A DNA stretch of 64,000 nucleotides from Shewanella sp. SR44-3 (GTDB lineage Bacteria > Pseudomonadota > Gammaproteobacteria > Enterobacterales > Shewanellaceae): assembly GCF_014163735.1 (NCBI RefSeq), contig NZ_JACJDV010000003.1, positions 124,001 to 188,000 of the forward strand, read 5' to 3'. The position numbers and the translations under genes are program-made. Under the pieces are notes generated by a model. The model saw only the letters and a list, made by a program, of their open reading frames with translations, was not told the DNA's origin and made no database searches. Position 1 is the stretch's first letter, and each line of letters starts with the position of its first letter. Below, one piece after another: positions 18,894 through 28,656 of this stretch.

Positions 18894-20513
18894 TTAGTTG
18901 CATGAGCTGCTGTACAGCGCCTCTGCCCACATTGGATTATCAATGAAGGGGTTGCGATTTTTCTGCCATTCATAAATACGGTTGTTGCGGCGACGCTCCC
19001 AATCACTGACGGGATCTTGGATATGCCAACTTAGCAGAGTACATAAGTCACCTAACAGCGCTTCACCAGTGCCAGTGATGCCTTTAGCCACGACTAAATT
19101 AGGTGTACCACTATTATCCCCCCCCTCATAACGCACGTCCATGTAGAACACCATACGCGCAACGTCACCTTTGACCATATTCGCTGGCTCAAAGCTGTCA
19201 CTGTCAGATTTGTTATTCGGCGCTTCAGCCAATACATCACCGCCCATAGCGAAATCTTTATTACCACGGGTACTATTCACAGTGACATCTGCTGGACGCA
19301 AATGATGCAAATCAGTGTAAGCATGTTGGCCACTGTTTGGGAAACCATGGCTCTTAGCCCACACGTGTTCACGGTTCCATGCATCTAACGAATTACTCAT
19401 ACCAGCACGGTTAGTTTTAGGCTCAGAGCGGCCAGTATAGAGTAAAATCACATTGCTAGTGTTAGCTGGATCTTCATCTGCATAGTTAAGGCCATCCCAA
19501 ACTTGATCGTAACTGAAGCGAGTGTGATCGCGAATGATCAGATTAAGGCTCGCCTTTAAGGCTGCACCTGTTTTGCCATTAGCGTTAGCATAATAGGTAT
19601 CGAAGGCATAATCACCTGAGTTTCCCGTTCCACCAGTTCCGCCAGTACTTGCTGCGGTATAGCTTGCAACAAGACTTACGCCGCTAAAGCCTTGATAAGC
19701 TGTGATATTTACAAAGTATCGGCCAGCAACGACTGCCGCAATAGGACACTGCTCATTATTACCTGTTAAGTATGGACGACAATCCGATACGCTCGCGGTA
19801 GGCTCTTTACCCTGACTCACGTACAGATCAGCATCCCCTGTGCCGCCACTCATGGTAAAGCTTAAGTTAGTCGCCCCCGCTGGTACATCTGCCACAAACT
19901 TCAATGTTTGCCCTGTGCTGGCGCTAAGGCCTGTCTTAGCTTGACCATTTTCTAGTAAGTTTTCACTTACTGGTGGAGGAGTTGGGGTGGCGCAGCCAGT
20001 GCTTAAACTGCCAACACCAGGATTACCTGCAGAACTACCTACACTCCAATCTGCTTGCGAATGAGTATTGGTGCTAGTAGTGCGCACTAACGATACATTA
20101 GTGGCATTGAGTGACCAGCCAGAGATCCCACCTTCCCAGGCGACCACATCAAGCTCAGTAGTCCCCTTAAGTAACTTGACATAATCACCTGAGTTACCCA
20201 AAGACAACGACATTGGCGCAAGATCGGCCTGACGAGAAAACAAACTATTCAAGCCTGCCGCATCTTTAGCGACAGTAAAATATTGACCAGAAGCTAAAGT
20301 GCCAGTTAACCCATAGCTGGCACCATTATCACTGATTGAATATTGGCTTAAATCAATTGCAGAGCAACTTGCGTTAAATAGCTCGACAAATTCTTCAAGA
20401 TTATCATTATTAGGTGCATCATAGAGGACTTCACTTATCATTAGTTCAGCATTGGCTGTAAATGCCAAGCCGACCAAAGCTAAGGTAATTGCTATTTTTG
20501 ATTTATTTATCAT
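18894..20513 (-). CDS. Secreted nuclease: lamin-tail domain, PPC domain and endonuclease I domain
   Basis: A roughly 539-residue extracellular nuclease. A signal peptide (AITLALVGLAFTANA) is followed by a lamin-tail domain (ELMISEVLYDAPNNDNLEEFVELFNAS to about residue 145), a pre-peptidase C-terminal domain (FVADVPAGATNLSFTMSGGTGDADLYVSQG, about 200-285), a GGTGGTGNSG linker and an endonuclease I domain with NREHVWAKSHGFPNSGQHAYTDLHHLRPAD, whose His and Asp/His residues bind metal. It would digest external DNA for phosphate, nitrogen or biofilm turnover. Reading can start at ATG 20528, 20519 or 20513; the last is 8 bases after GAGAG and begins directly at the signal (MINKSKIA). An 8-base G run lies in the catalytic domain. 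Confidence 0.9.
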   Translation of the reverse strand: MINKSKIAITLALVGLAFTANAELMISEVLYDAPNNDNLEEFVELFNASCSAIDLSQYSISDNGASYGLTGTLASGQYFTVAKDAAGLNSLFSRQADLAPMSLSLGNSGDYVKLLKGTTELDVVAWEGGISGWSLNATNVSLVRTTSTNTHSQADWSVGSSAGNPGVGSLSTGCATPTPPPVSENLLENGQAKTGLSASTGQTLKFVADVPAGATNLSFTMSGGTGDADLYVSQGKEPTASVSDCRPYLTGNNEQCPIAAVVAGRYFVNITAYQGFSGVSLVASYTAASTGGTGGTGNSGDYAFDTYYANANGKTGAALKASLNLIIRDHTRFSYDQVWDGLNYADEDPANTSNVILLYTGRSEPKTNRAGMSNSLDAWNREHVWAKSHGFPNSGQHAYTDLHHLRPADVTVNSTRGNKDFAMGGDVLAEAPNNKSDSDSFEPANMVKGDVARMVFYMDVRYEGGDNSGTPNLVVAKGITGTGEALLGDLCTLLSWHIQDPVSDWERRRNNRIYEWQKNRNPFIDNPMWAEALYSSSCN

Positions 20514-20528
20514 CAACATAACTCTCAT

Positions 20529-20937
20529 TAATTATTATTTTTAGGTACTTTCATGGATGACTTCCACAAAAGTCCGACCCCATTCAATTCCCTTTGAGTT
20601 TTGTTAAAGCGCGCGGAGTATGCCATAGAGTGAGTGACACAATTGTGATGAAATTGTTATTTCTGAAATAAAGACAATGTTTTTAAATGATATGGATTGA
20701 CATGAAAAACATAAGCACATGTTAATAAACAGATTACTACTATTCACAATGCTAACACCTTAGTGTTTCGCTCTAGAGAAACCCTATGATTGCTCTGATA
20801 AACAGGTCTTATTGAGGCAGCAATATCCCTATAACGCAATCTGCTTTAACATCTAGATGAGCAATAAATTCATCTTTCCACAATAAAGCTAAGCTGTAAT
20901 AGCTACAATAAGGATTAGCCTGAGGTGATATAAGCAG
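20529..20937. other. Intergenic region upstream of the nuclease gene
   Basis: About 410 bases (476 with the terminator that follows) between the nuclease start and the end of the metallo-beta-lactamase gene. It is AT-rich and should hold the nuclease promoter. A short inverted repeat, AGATGA-N9-TCATCT near 20853-20873, is present. I see no small gene, RNA gene or mobile element in it. Confidence 0.5.
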
Positions 20938-20939
20938 CA

Positions 20940-20975
20940 AAAAAAAGAAAGACAAGCACCATAGCTGTCTTTCTA
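20940..20975 (-). terminator. Terminator of the beta-CASP metallo-hydrolase gene
   Basis: On the minus strand the stem GAAAGACA/TGTCTTTC (20947-20973, 11-base loop) is followed by a T-rich run (20940-20946), 30 bases past the stop at 21005. Confidence 0.75.
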
Positions 20976-21004
20976 TTCGGTTAAAACGGTAAATGAAGCC
21001 AAGG

Positions 21005-22447
21005 TTAAGCGTGGATCCACACCAATTTAGGTAGCTTATTAAGATCTAAACAATCTTGGTGCCCTGCGATGGCTGCAGCTTGTGGAGCCGTTGCCGCATG
21101 TTCACTTAAGGCTTCAATGAGCACAGCTTGCGCTTCTTTTTCGCCATGGACCAACACCACTGGTGGCGCATTATCAAAATGTTGATACCAGCGCAACAAT
21201 TCAGCTTGATCTGCATGGGCCGACAGCCCACCCACAGTATGAAGCCGCGCTGCAACTTTAACTTTTTGGCCATGAATAGTAAGGTCTGTAGCACCATCCA
21301 CCAAAATACGCCCGGGGGTACCCACAGCCTGATAGCCACAAATGATGACATCAGCATCCTTACGCCACAAGTTATGGGCTAAATGATTGCGAATTCGACC
21401 ACCGTTACACATGCCGCTACCGGCGATGATAATGAGTCCTTCATGGATATCATTAAGCTCAATCGACTCCTCTGTGCTACTGATAAATTCCGCGCTAGCC
21501 AGCAGTGGATGCTTGCCTGGAGACAGCTGAGTAAAGCGTTTAAAGTCTTCATCCATTAAAGGGTAATTATTGACATAGACTTGAGTGGCTTTTATCGCCA
21601 TAGGGCTATCCAAGCAAATGCGCCAACGGGATAAATCCCACTCTTTGGCGTACAAATGAAACAAATATAATAACTCTTGTGCACGTCCAACTGAAAATGC
21701 CGGCAATAAAATATTACCGCGGCTTTGCTTAATCGTAGTGGCAAAAATAGCTTTAAGTTCGGTTAAAGTATCGTCCCAACTGCGATGTAATCTATTACCG
21801 TAAGTACTTTCCATCAGCACCAAATCTGCACTATCAATGAGCGTAGGATCATCAAGTATAGGCATACCTGCACGACCCAAGTCACCACTAAACACCAGTT
21901 TCTTGGCCTCTTTCCCCGCCCCTAAGAAAAGCTCTACTATCGCCGAACCAAGAATGTGGCCCGCATCGGACAAGCGAATACTCACATGGGGGACAAGCTG
22001 TGTTTGCTGACCATACTCAAGGGGAGTAAACAATTTAAGCACAGCTTCAACATCATCTTCATCAAACAATGCCTCTATAGGTTCAAGATCCTGTTTGGCG
22101 CGCTTACGATTTTTACGATCTGCATCTTTTTCTTGTAACATAGCCGCATCTCTTAACATGATGCCGCACAATTCAGCTGTGGCCTTATGGGTAAAAATAG
22201 GCCCCTTAAAACCTTGCTTAACTAATAATGGCAAGCGCCCAGAATGATCAATATGGGCATGACTTAAGATCACGGCATTTATACGAGATGGTTCAAAATC
22301 AAATGGCTCGTGATTGCGAAGCTCGTCAGCTTTACCTCCTTGAATGAGGCCGCAATCCAGTAACAATTGCTGACCGTCGACTTTGAGTAAATGGCAAGAC
22401 CCAGTCACCTCTTGAGTCGCCCCTAAAAACTGTAAGCTCATTTCCAT
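21005..22447 (-). CDS. Beta-CASP metallo-beta-lactamase-fold RNase-like protein
   Basis: A 480-residue member of the CPSF-like RNA-specificity metallo-beta-lactamases. Zinc motifs: TQEVTGSCHLLKVDGQQLLLDCGLIQGG, VILSHAHIDHSGRLPLL, LSDAGHILGSAIVEL and FSGDLGR. The beta-CASP domain runs from about residue 190 to 390 (LMESTYGNRLH ... AGSGMCNGGRIRNHL), and the C-terminal HTVGGLSAHADQAELLRW is the RMMBL motif. RNA endonuclease or 5'-exonuclease activity is predicted. I chose ATG 22447 (MEMSLQFLGA), 7 bases after AAGGA; the frame is open for 14 codons further. Confidence 0.9.
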   Translation of the reverse strand: MEMSLQFLGATQEVTGSCHLLKVDGQQLLLDCGLIQGGKADELRNHEPFDFEPSRINAVILSHAHIDHSGRLPLLVKQGFKGPIFTHKATAELCGIMLRDAAMLQEKDADRKNRKRAKQDLEPIEALFDEDDVEAVLKLFTPLEYGQQTQLVPHVSIRLSDAGHILGSAIVELFLGAGKEAKKLVFSGDLGRAGMPILDDPTLIDSADLVLMESTYGNRLHRSWDDTLTELKAIFATTIKQSRGNILLPAFSVGRAQELLYLFHLYAKEWDLSRWRICLDSPMAIKATQVYVNNYPLMDEDFKRFTQLSPGKHPLLASAEFISSTEESIELNDIHEGLIIIAGSGMCNGGRIRNHLAHNLWRKDADVIICGYQAVGTPGRILVDGATDLTIHGQKVKVAARLHTVGGLSAHADQAELLRWYQHFDNAPPVVLVHGEKEAQAVLIEALSEHAATAPQAAAIAGHQDCLDLNKLPKLVWIHA

Positions 22448-22825
22448 AACAGCATCCTTGTTTATCATCAAGCTAACACTCAAGCACAATACTTGAGCTA
22501 TTCACTTTAGATTATGCTGTTTTAATGCTCAATAATGGAACCCAGATCAAATAAACGCCTATCGCACAAATTTTGCCATCAGGCTAAATACTTTTTATTG
22601 CAACACTTTGTATGAGCATTTATTTTTTTGCTCTTTTGCAAAACAGTAAATGTTTCCTACACTCAATGAACGCCGCTGATAAAACACGCACATAGCAATA
22701 ATGTTATTCACTTGACGTTAATGCCAGCGTTAAACAGCGCAATTTATCAGAAATAATCACAAATATTTAGTCAAGCGATTAATTACGCCCTCTCGATAAA
22801 CACAATAAAGGGTCAAGGAGTGTTA
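22448..22825. other. Intergenic region between the metallo-hydrolase gene and the chemotaxis operon
   Basis: 378 bases between divergent genes, so both promoters lie here. An inverted repeat TTTTGC-TCTTTT-GCAAAA occurs at 22626-22643. A CTCGATAA hexamer-like element at 22792-22799 resembles a flagellar sigma-28 minus-10 box, but the matching minus-35 is poorly spaced. No gene seen. Confidence 0.45.
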
Positions 22826-23989
22826 ATGCGTACAGGAGTTCATATTTACCCCCCATTATTGGGTCTGCTAGGCAGTATATTACTGCTATCTTTTTCCCCA
22901 ATTGACACCAGCAGTAGCTTAGCGGCTTTAGTATTGTCCGCCTTAGGTGTACTTTTCGGCTATTGGATAAATCAAAATCAAAAAGAACTCACAGAGCAAT
23001 TAGCTCAATCACAGCTAAGCTGCAAACTACTCAAAGATGCAAATCAGAATGTCAGTCATATAGACGCCCTTTGCTTGCAAGTATTTCCCATTTGGCGCCG
23101 TCAGGTGGAAACCACTCGGGTGCAAACCGAAACCGCCACCACTGACTTAGCGTTGAGTTTCAGCAATTTGGTCGAAAGATTAAATCACTCGTTTTCCAGT
23201 AGCACTGGCGGTAATAAAGAAAAAAACACCATAGAAAGTACCTTCGATTTTGCTGAGAAATCCCTCCAGAGCGTCATAGGCTCTCTGCAAACAACTCAGC
23301 ATGACAGAGCCGCTATTTTAGATGAAGTGCGTATGCTTACCTCTTACACAGAAGAACTAAAACGTATGGCCGCTGAAGTGGATGCTATCGCAGGGCAAAC
23401 TAACTTATTAGCATTAAATGCCGCCATTGAAGCCGCCCGAGCTGGTGAAGCTGGCCGCGGGTTTGCGGTCGTTGCCGATGAAGTGCGCAAACTATCGTCA
23501 CTCTCTAGCGCCACAGGCAAAAACATGACGGAGAAAGTCAACGTGATTAACAATGCCGTTAATAATGCTTTTGCTGTCGCAGAAAAAGCCACATTAGATG
23601 ACGATGGCATAATGGATAGAGCAGAAAACTCTATTAAAGAAGTACTTTCAAGCTTTGGCACTACAGTCAAAGAGCTCGCCCAATCAAAGAGTGTGATGCA
23701 AGAAGAAGGTCGTCACATTCAGCAAGAAATAGAGAAAATGCTAGTGTCGTTACAGTTTCAAGATAGGACCAGCCAAATATTGGCACAAGTAAATAACAGT
23801 ATGGGTGAGCTCAGTGAAACCATGGAGCACGCCCATAGCAATCAACAATTAGGGAAAGCATTTAGCGAAAAGGATGTCAGCCACTGGTTAACTAAAATGG
23901 AAAAAGGCTACGCCATGCTGGAGCAGAGAAGCAATCACGACTCGCACCAAAAAAAGGCGGACCAAGTTGAAGAAATCACCTTCTTTTAA
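22826..23989 (+). CDS. Methyl-accepting chemotaxis protein without a periplasmic sensor
   Basis: A 387-residue chemoreceptor and the first gene of the chemotaxis operon. Two adjacent membrane helices (residues about 8-23 and 32-48) are joined by a very short loop, so there is no extracellular ligand domain. No HAMP domain is evident. The signalling hairpin tip is [39 protein letters not shown], followed by [13 protein letters not shown]. It ends in VEEITFF. I chose ATG 22826, five bases after AAGGAG; a GTG two codons earlier overlaps that site. Sensing is likely cytoplasmic or via membrane state or a partner protein. Confidence 0.92.
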   Translation: MRTGVHIYPPLLGLLGSILLLSFSPIDTSSSLAALVLSALGVLFGYWINQNQKELTEQLAQSQLSCKLLKDANQNVSHIDALCLQVFPIWRRQVETTRVQTETATTDLALSFSNLVERLNHSFSSSTGGNKEKNTIESTFDFAEKSLQSVIGSLQTTQHDRAAILDEVRMLTSYTEELKRMAAEVDAIAGQTNLLALNAAIEAARAGEAGRGFAVVADEVRKLSSLSSATGKNMTEKVNVINNAVNNAFAVAEKATLDDDGIMDRAENSIKEVLSSFGTTVKELAQSKSVMQEEGRHIQQEIEKMLVSLQFQDRTSQILAQVNNSMGELSETMEHAHSNQQLGKAFSEKDVSHWLTKMEKGYAMLEQRSNHDSHQKKADQVEEITFF

Positions 23990-24035
23990 CACAACAAATT
24001 TCCCCCAAAGGCTAGGATAATTAAAGGAATACTCT

Positions 24036-24398
24036 ATGTCTAAAACAATAATGATAGTGGATGACTCGGCAAGTTTAAGGCAAGTGGTCAGTATTGCGCT
24101 AAAAGGCGCAGGCTATAACACTATTGAAGCCTGTGATGGTGTTGATGCGCTAAAAAAGCTTACTGGCGCCGCAGTTAACCTCATCATAAGTGACGTTAAT
24201 ATGCCTAACATGGATGGCATTAGTATGGTTAAGGAAGTCAAAAAGCTCCCCGCCCATAAATTTACTCCCATCATTATGCTCACCACGGAATCTCAGGCTG
24301 ATAAAAAATCTGAAGGCCAAGCGGCAGGTGCACGAGCATGGGTCGTAAAACCCTTTCAACCGCAGCAAATGTTGGCTGCCGTTGCCAAGTTGATTTAA
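24036..24398 (+). CDS. cheY: Single-domain response regulator CheY
   Basis: A 120-residue receiver domain. Acidic pocket D9-D10 (MIVDDSAS), phospho-acceptor D53 (IISDVNMPNMDG), switch threonine in LTTES and the conserved lysine in WVVKPFQP. It lies in the second position of the chemotaxis operon, 46 bases after the MCP, with AAAGGAAT as ribosome-binding site. It should be phosphorylated by the CheA of this operon; whether it acts on the flagellar motor or as a phosphate sink is not shown by sequence. Confidence 0.94.
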   Translation: MSKTIMIVDDSASLRQVVSIALKGAGYNTIEACDGVDALKKLTGAAVNLIISDVNMPNMDGISMVKEVKKLPAHKFTPIIMLTTESQADKKSEGQAAGARAWVVKPFQPQQMLAAVAKLI

Positions 24399-24431
24399 GG
24401 CGCACGTGACAAGTAAAAGGATGTTGTCCCC

Positions 24432-24746
24432 ATGCTAACGTTTTCACAAATCGATAATTTGTCCCAAGCAAAAATTGAAGGGGCTATGACGATTCACAAT
24501 GCATTTGAACTCAAAAATCAGCTAATGGAAGTACTTAATGTCGCCCACTCTATAGAGCTAGATTTATCGGCGGTAACAGAAATCGACGCTGCTGGGTTAC
24601 AACTGTTAATCATGGCTAAAAAGCAACAAGCCATGACTCAACTTGAGTTGACTCTTATTCATCATAGTGAAGCCGTTGTCGAAGCAATGGAACTAATGGG
24701 CTTGGTCAGTTGGTTTAATGATCCTGTCATCATGACCAGGCAGTAA
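24432..24746 (+). CDS. STAS-domain (anti-anti-sigma-like) protein of the chemotaxis operon
   Basis: A 104-residue STAS-domain protein (residues about 8-95: AKIEGAMTIHNAFELKNQLMEVL ... IELDLSAVTEIDAAGLQLLIMAKK). Such proteins occur in many chemotaxis operons and may modulate array function. The residue normally phosphorylated (Ser or Thr in D-[ST]-[AS]-G) is Ala here (D-A-A-G), so regulation by phosphorylation is unlikely. It is between cheY (33 bases) and cheA (44 bases). Confidence 0.88.
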   Translation: MLTFSQIDNLSQAKIEGAMTIHNAFELKNQLMEVLNVAHSIELDLSAVTEIDAAGLQLLIMAKKQQAMTQLELTLIHHSEAVVEAMELMGLVSWFNDPVIMTRQ

Positions 24747-24790
24747 GCTCAGCTAGGATAATGTTTGTTTTAGATTAATAGGGATATGGC

Positions 24791-26992
24791 ATGGATGAAT
24801 TAGAACAAGTGTTAGGCCTGTATATCTCAGAGAGCCGTGAGCTACTGGATGAGATGGAGTCATTGTTACTCAATCTTGAGAATGAAGAAGATAAAAGCGA
24901 AAGCCTTAATGGTATCTTTCGCGCAGCCCATACTATTAAAGGCTCAGCAGGGATTTTTTCACTGGACGATGTGGTGCATTTCACTCATGGAGTGGAAAGC
25001 TTGCTGGATAAAATGCGGGACGGCAAGATAGCGCCCAATACCGAGCTCACCTCTTTATTGCTTGACTGTAAAGATCATATCAGCCAGCTTATCGACAACG
25101 TAGAAAGTAAATCTAGCCTCACTGAAGAAGCGGCATTAAATGGTAAAACCTTACTACAAACCCTGGTTATTGTGGTTAAGCAAGGGGGGACCGATGGCCC
25201 ACAAGATGTTCCGCCTATAACAACACAAGTCACGACCACTCAGCCTGTAGAGCGAGTCAACAGCCCTAAAGTTGAAAGTGATAACTGGCATATTTCGGTA
25301 CGTTACCATGAAGACTCATTTCGCTTTGGCATGGATCCTTTAGCCATACTGCGCTATTTGGCTACTTTAGGCAGTATAGAGACCATTAACACTTTATTTC
25401 CAAACCTGCCAGATGCCCACAACATGGATCCAGAAACCTGTTACTTAGGCTATGAGATTAACTTTAAGAGCATGGCAGAGAAACAAGAAATTGAGGGTGC
25501 ATTTGAATTCATTAGAGAAGACAGTCAGGTCCATATTCTGCCTCCCAGTAGCCGAGTTAGCGACTATATATCCCTGATTAAGTCATTGCCTGAACAAGAC
25601 TTACAATTAGGTGAAATATTAGTCAAATGTGGTTCACTTACCCCCAATGAACTTGAATATGCCCTCGGGCTCCAAAGAGAGCTTAAAAGCCAATCCATCG
25701 ATGTGCCATTAGGCTCAATAGTTGTCAACAACGGCCTTACACCACAGCCTGTGCTAGAGTCCGCCATTGCCAAACAGAATCAAATAAGGGATGGTAAAAC
25801 AAAAGAAATTCAATCTGTTAGAGTTGATGCAGACAAGTTAGATCAACTCATTAATTTAGTGGGAGAGCTAGTCATTGCAGGTGCTAGCTCAAGCCTTCAT
25901 GCCCACAGATCTGGAGACCGGGTGCTAATGGAGTCTTTTTCACTACTGACTCGATTGATGGAAGAAGTTCGTGATGCAGCGCTGCAACTTCGCATGGTAC
26001 AAATTGGTGCCACCTTCAACCGCTTCCAGCGAGTCGTGAGAGATGTCGCCAAAGAGCTAGGTAAAGATATTGAGCTTGTGATCACTGGTGCTGAGACTGA
26101 ACTTGATAAAACTGTGGTGGAAAAAATCAGTGATCCGCTAATGCATTTAGTACGCAACTCCATGGATCATGGTATCGAAGCCCCTGATATACGCATGGGG
26201 AAAAACAAATCCCCCAAAGGTAAGCTTAATCTCAATGCCTATCATGATTCAGGCATGATAGTTATAGAAGTCTCTGATGATGGCGCAGGCCTAAATCATG
26301 AAAAGATTTTGAGCAAAGCCTTGGAGAAAGGCTTAGTTCAAGAAGCTGAGCAACTCGATATCCAAGAAATTAATAACCTCATATTTGAGCCAGGCTTTTC
26401 CACTGCTGACGCTGTTACCAACCTCTCAGGCCGCGGCGTTGGCATGGATGTGGTGAAACGAAATATCACCGCCCTGCGAGGTTCTGTCGATGTCCAAAGT
26501 ACCTTTGGTCAAGGGGCTCTTTTTAGCATTCGCTTGCCACTCACACTGGCCATTATTGAAGGTTTCTTAGTTGAAATAGACACCTCATCTTTCGTTATTC
26601 CGCTCAACATGGTGCTCGAATGTGTTGAACTTAATGAATGCGATTCAGACATAGATATCAATACCCAGCAGAGTTACATCAATTTACGAGGCGAAGTGCT
26701 GCCGTTTATTCGCTTGCGGCGCTTATTTAACTTAGGTGGCAAAGCCCCTAAACGTGAAAATGTGATCGTAGTGTCTTACTTAGGCAGCAAAGTTGGCTTA
26801 GCTGTCGACAAGCTAGTGGGAGAGTTTCAAACCGTCATTAAACCTCTAGGTAATATTTTCAGTCACATTCAAGGGATCAGTGGCTCGACAGTATTAGGCA
26901 GCGGTGAAGTGGCGTTAATTTTAGATGTACCCAATTTAGTCCAAAAAATATTAACAACAGAATCAGCCAAAGCCCTCTACAGCCAAGCTTGA
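24791..26992 (+). CDS. cheA: Chemotaxis histidine kinase CheA with MshEN-like insert
   Basis: A 733-residue CheA. Hpt domain with H47 (RAAHTIKGSAG). Residues about 165-265 form a block common in this CheA class (WHISVRYHEDSFRFGMDPLAILRYLATLG). Residues 272-329 contain two consecutive motifs of the form LGxx[LIV]Vxx-G-x8-L-x3-[LI]-x2-Q, resembling the MshEN cyclic-di-GMP-binding domain. Then dimerisation (VRVDADKLDQLINLVGELVI), the ATPase (N-box HLVRNSMDHGIEAP; DDGAGL; GRGVGMDVV) and a CheW-like domain ending the protein. Phosphoryl groups would go to the CheY and CheB encoded here. No typical P2 domain is evident. Confidence 0.95.
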   Translation: MDELEQVLGLYISESRELLDEMESLLLNLENEEDKSESLNGIFRAAHTIKGSAGIFSLDDVVHFTHGVESLLDKMRDGKIAPNTELTSLLLDCKDHISQLIDNVESKSSLTEEAALNGKTLLQTLVIVVKQGGTDGPQDVPPITTQVTTTQPVERVNSPKVESDNWHISVRYHEDSFRFGMDPLAILRYLATLGSIETINTLFPNLPDAHNMDPETCYLGYEINFKSMAEKQEIEGAFEFIREDSQVHILPPSSRVSDYISLIKSLPEQDLQLGEILVKCGSLTPNELEYALGLQRELKSQSIDVPLGSIVVNNGLTPQPVLESAIAKQNQIRDGKTKEIQSVRVDADKLDQLINLVGELVIAGASSSLHAHRSGDRVLMESFSLLTRLMEEVRDAALQLRMVQIGATFNRFQRVVRDVAKELGKDIELVITGAETELDKTVVEKISDPLMHLVRNSMDHGIEAPDIRMGKNKSPKGKLNLNAYHDSGMIVIEVSDDGAGLNHEKILSKALEKGLVQEAEQLDIQEINNLIFEPGFSTADAVTNLSGRGVGMDVVKRNITALRGSVDVQSTFGQGALFSIRLPLTLAIIEGFLVEIDTSSFVIPLNMVLECVELNECDSDIDINTQQSYINLRGEVLPFIRLRRLFNLGGKAPKRENVIVVSYLGSKVGLAVDKLVGEFQTVIKPLGNIFSHIQGISGSTVLGSGEVALILDVPNLVQKILTTESAKALYSQA

Positions 26993-27024
26993 TTTAGGAT
27001 TTATTTACTTTAAGGAATATTCGG

Positions 27025-28647
27025 ATGTTTAATAACATGAAACTAAGCATGCGCCTCGGAGTGACCTTTGCGCTTCTCATCATTTTGATGTTAACCATCA
27101 TAGGTATAGGCTTAAAAGAACTCTCAACCGTCAATGGCATTACTTACCGCATCGTTACTGACGATTGGCGAAAAACAGTGTTGGCCAATGATATCATTGA
27201 CTTAGCAAACAATAATGCCAAAGCACGTCTTGAGCTACTGCTTAATGATGATCTTACCGCTCAAAAGCGCTTACACGATAGACTGACAAGCAATAGAACA
27301 ACCTTAGATCAAAAAACTGCTGAACTCGAATCCATGATTAAACTGCCCGATGGTAAGGCTAAAATGGCTGCTCTTAAAGAGATGCGAGTGAGTTTTCAAA
27401 CTGAATTTGCTCAAATTAACGAACTCATTGATAAAGAGCAAAAACAAGAAGCTATCGCTGTCATGCTCAACGAGGCCATGCCCGTTCTTAACGCTTATTT
27501 GGCGGCGGCTGCAGAGTTGGTGACATTTCAAGGGACAGTGCTCGAAGGTTCGGCTGAAATTTCACAGCAAAGTTATGAGGATGGCGTACTGGCCATGAGT
27601 ATTGCCGGTATATTAGCGTTCATTGTCGCTATTGGGGGTGCTGTTTTGGTCACCAAGTCCATTACCCGTCAACTCGGTGGCGAGCCCAGTTATGTCACCG
27701 AGGTAGTGAGCCGCATCGCCAATGGTGACTTGCAAATAAAAGTCGATGTAAAAGCTAATGACACCAGTAGCATGCTATTTGCCGTCAATACAATGGTAAG
27801 CAAGCTCTCAGAAATTATCACCAGCATTCGTGTATCAGCAGATAACCTATCTAGCGCCTCTGAAGAAGTGTCAGCCACAGCCCAAAGCATGAGCCAAGGT
27901 GCCAGTGAACAAGCGGCGAGTGTTGAAGAAACCTCTGCATCCATTGAGCAAATGTCAGCATCTATTAGCCAAAATACTGAAAATGCCAAAGTCACTGACG
28001 GCATGTCATCAAAAGCGGCAAAAGAGGCTGATGAAGGTGGCGCAGCGGTGCAACAAACAGTTACAGCAATGAAATCAATCGCAGATAAAATCAGCATTAT
28101 TGATGATATTGCTTATCAAACTAACCTATTAGCCCTTAACGCAGCCATCGAAGCCGCCAGAGCTGGCGAGCACGGTAAAGGCTTTGCTGTAGTCGCCGCA
28201 GAAGTAAGAAAGCTTGCAGAGCGCAGCCAAGTTGCCGCACAGGAAATTGGTGGGGTTGCCACCAACAGCGTTAGTCTTGCGGAAAAGGCCGGTAAGTTAT
28301 TGGATGAAATCGTCCCTTCAATTAAGAAAACTGCCGATTTAGTACAAGAAATCAGCGCCGCATCTGAAGAGCAGTCTTCCGGTGCTGCCCAAATTAATAC
28401 CGCAATGGAGCAACTGAGCCAAATCACCCAGCAAAGCGCTTCTGCATCGGAAGAGCTTGCAGCAACAGCAGAGGAAATGAGCAGCCAAGCAGAATTATTG
28501 CAAGATGTGATCAGTTTTTTCAAAGTAGGGGCACCCAGCCGCCAAATGAATCAAACAAGCAAATCGGTAGCCAACACCGATAAAATCACGTCCCGTAGTA
28601 AAGCTAAACCTGCAACGACCAGCGAACATGATTTTGTCCGATTTTAG
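27025..28647 (+). CDS. Methyl-accepting chemotaxis protein with four-helix-bundle sensor
   Basis: A 540-residue transmembrane chemoreceptor. TM1 at residues about 10-28, a periplasmic four-helix-bundle sensor (about 29-190), TM2 ([16 protein letters not shown], about 191-210), HAMP (about 211-265) and the signalling domain with the tip [40 protein letters not shown]. The C-terminus ends EHDFVRF; its last four residues F-V-R-F fit the tethering pentapeptide pattern x-[HFYW]-x-x-[HFYW] that recruits CheR, CheB or CheD. It lies between cheA and cheW in the operon, with AAGGAATATTCGG before the ATG. Ligand unknown. Confidence 0.94.
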   Translation: MFNNMKLSMRLGVTFALLIILMLTIIGIGLKELSTVNGITYRIVTDDWRKTVLANDIIDLANNNAKARLELLLNDDLTAQKRLHDRLTSNRTTLDQKTAELESMIKLPDGKAKMAALKEMRVSFQTEFAQINELIDKEQKQEAIAVMLNEAMPVLNAYLAAAAELVTFQGTVLEGSAEISQQSYEDGVLAMSIAGILAFIVAIGGAVLVTKSITRQLGGEPSYVTEVVSRIANGDLQIKVDVKANDTSSMLFAVNTMVSKLSEIITSIRVSADNLSSASEEVSATAQSMSQGASEQAASVEETSASIEQMSASISQNTENAKVTDGMSSKAAKEADEGGAAVQQTVTAMKSIADKISIIDDIAYQTNLLALNAAIEAARAGEHGKGFAVVAAEVRKLAERSQVAAQEIGGVATNSVSLAEKAGKLLDEIVPSIKKTADLVQEISAASEEQSSGAAQINTAMEQLSQITQQSASASEELAATAEEMSSQAELLQDVISFFKVGAPSRQMNQTSKSVANTDKITSRSKAKPATTSEHDFVRF

Positions 28648-28656
28648 GAGCCACTG

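Noticed and set aside
22771-22799. Flagellar sigma-28 promoter before the chemotaxis operon
   Set aside because: CTCGATAA resembles the minus-10 box but the TCAA upstream is two bases too far and lacks the TAAAG core; not strong enough to call.
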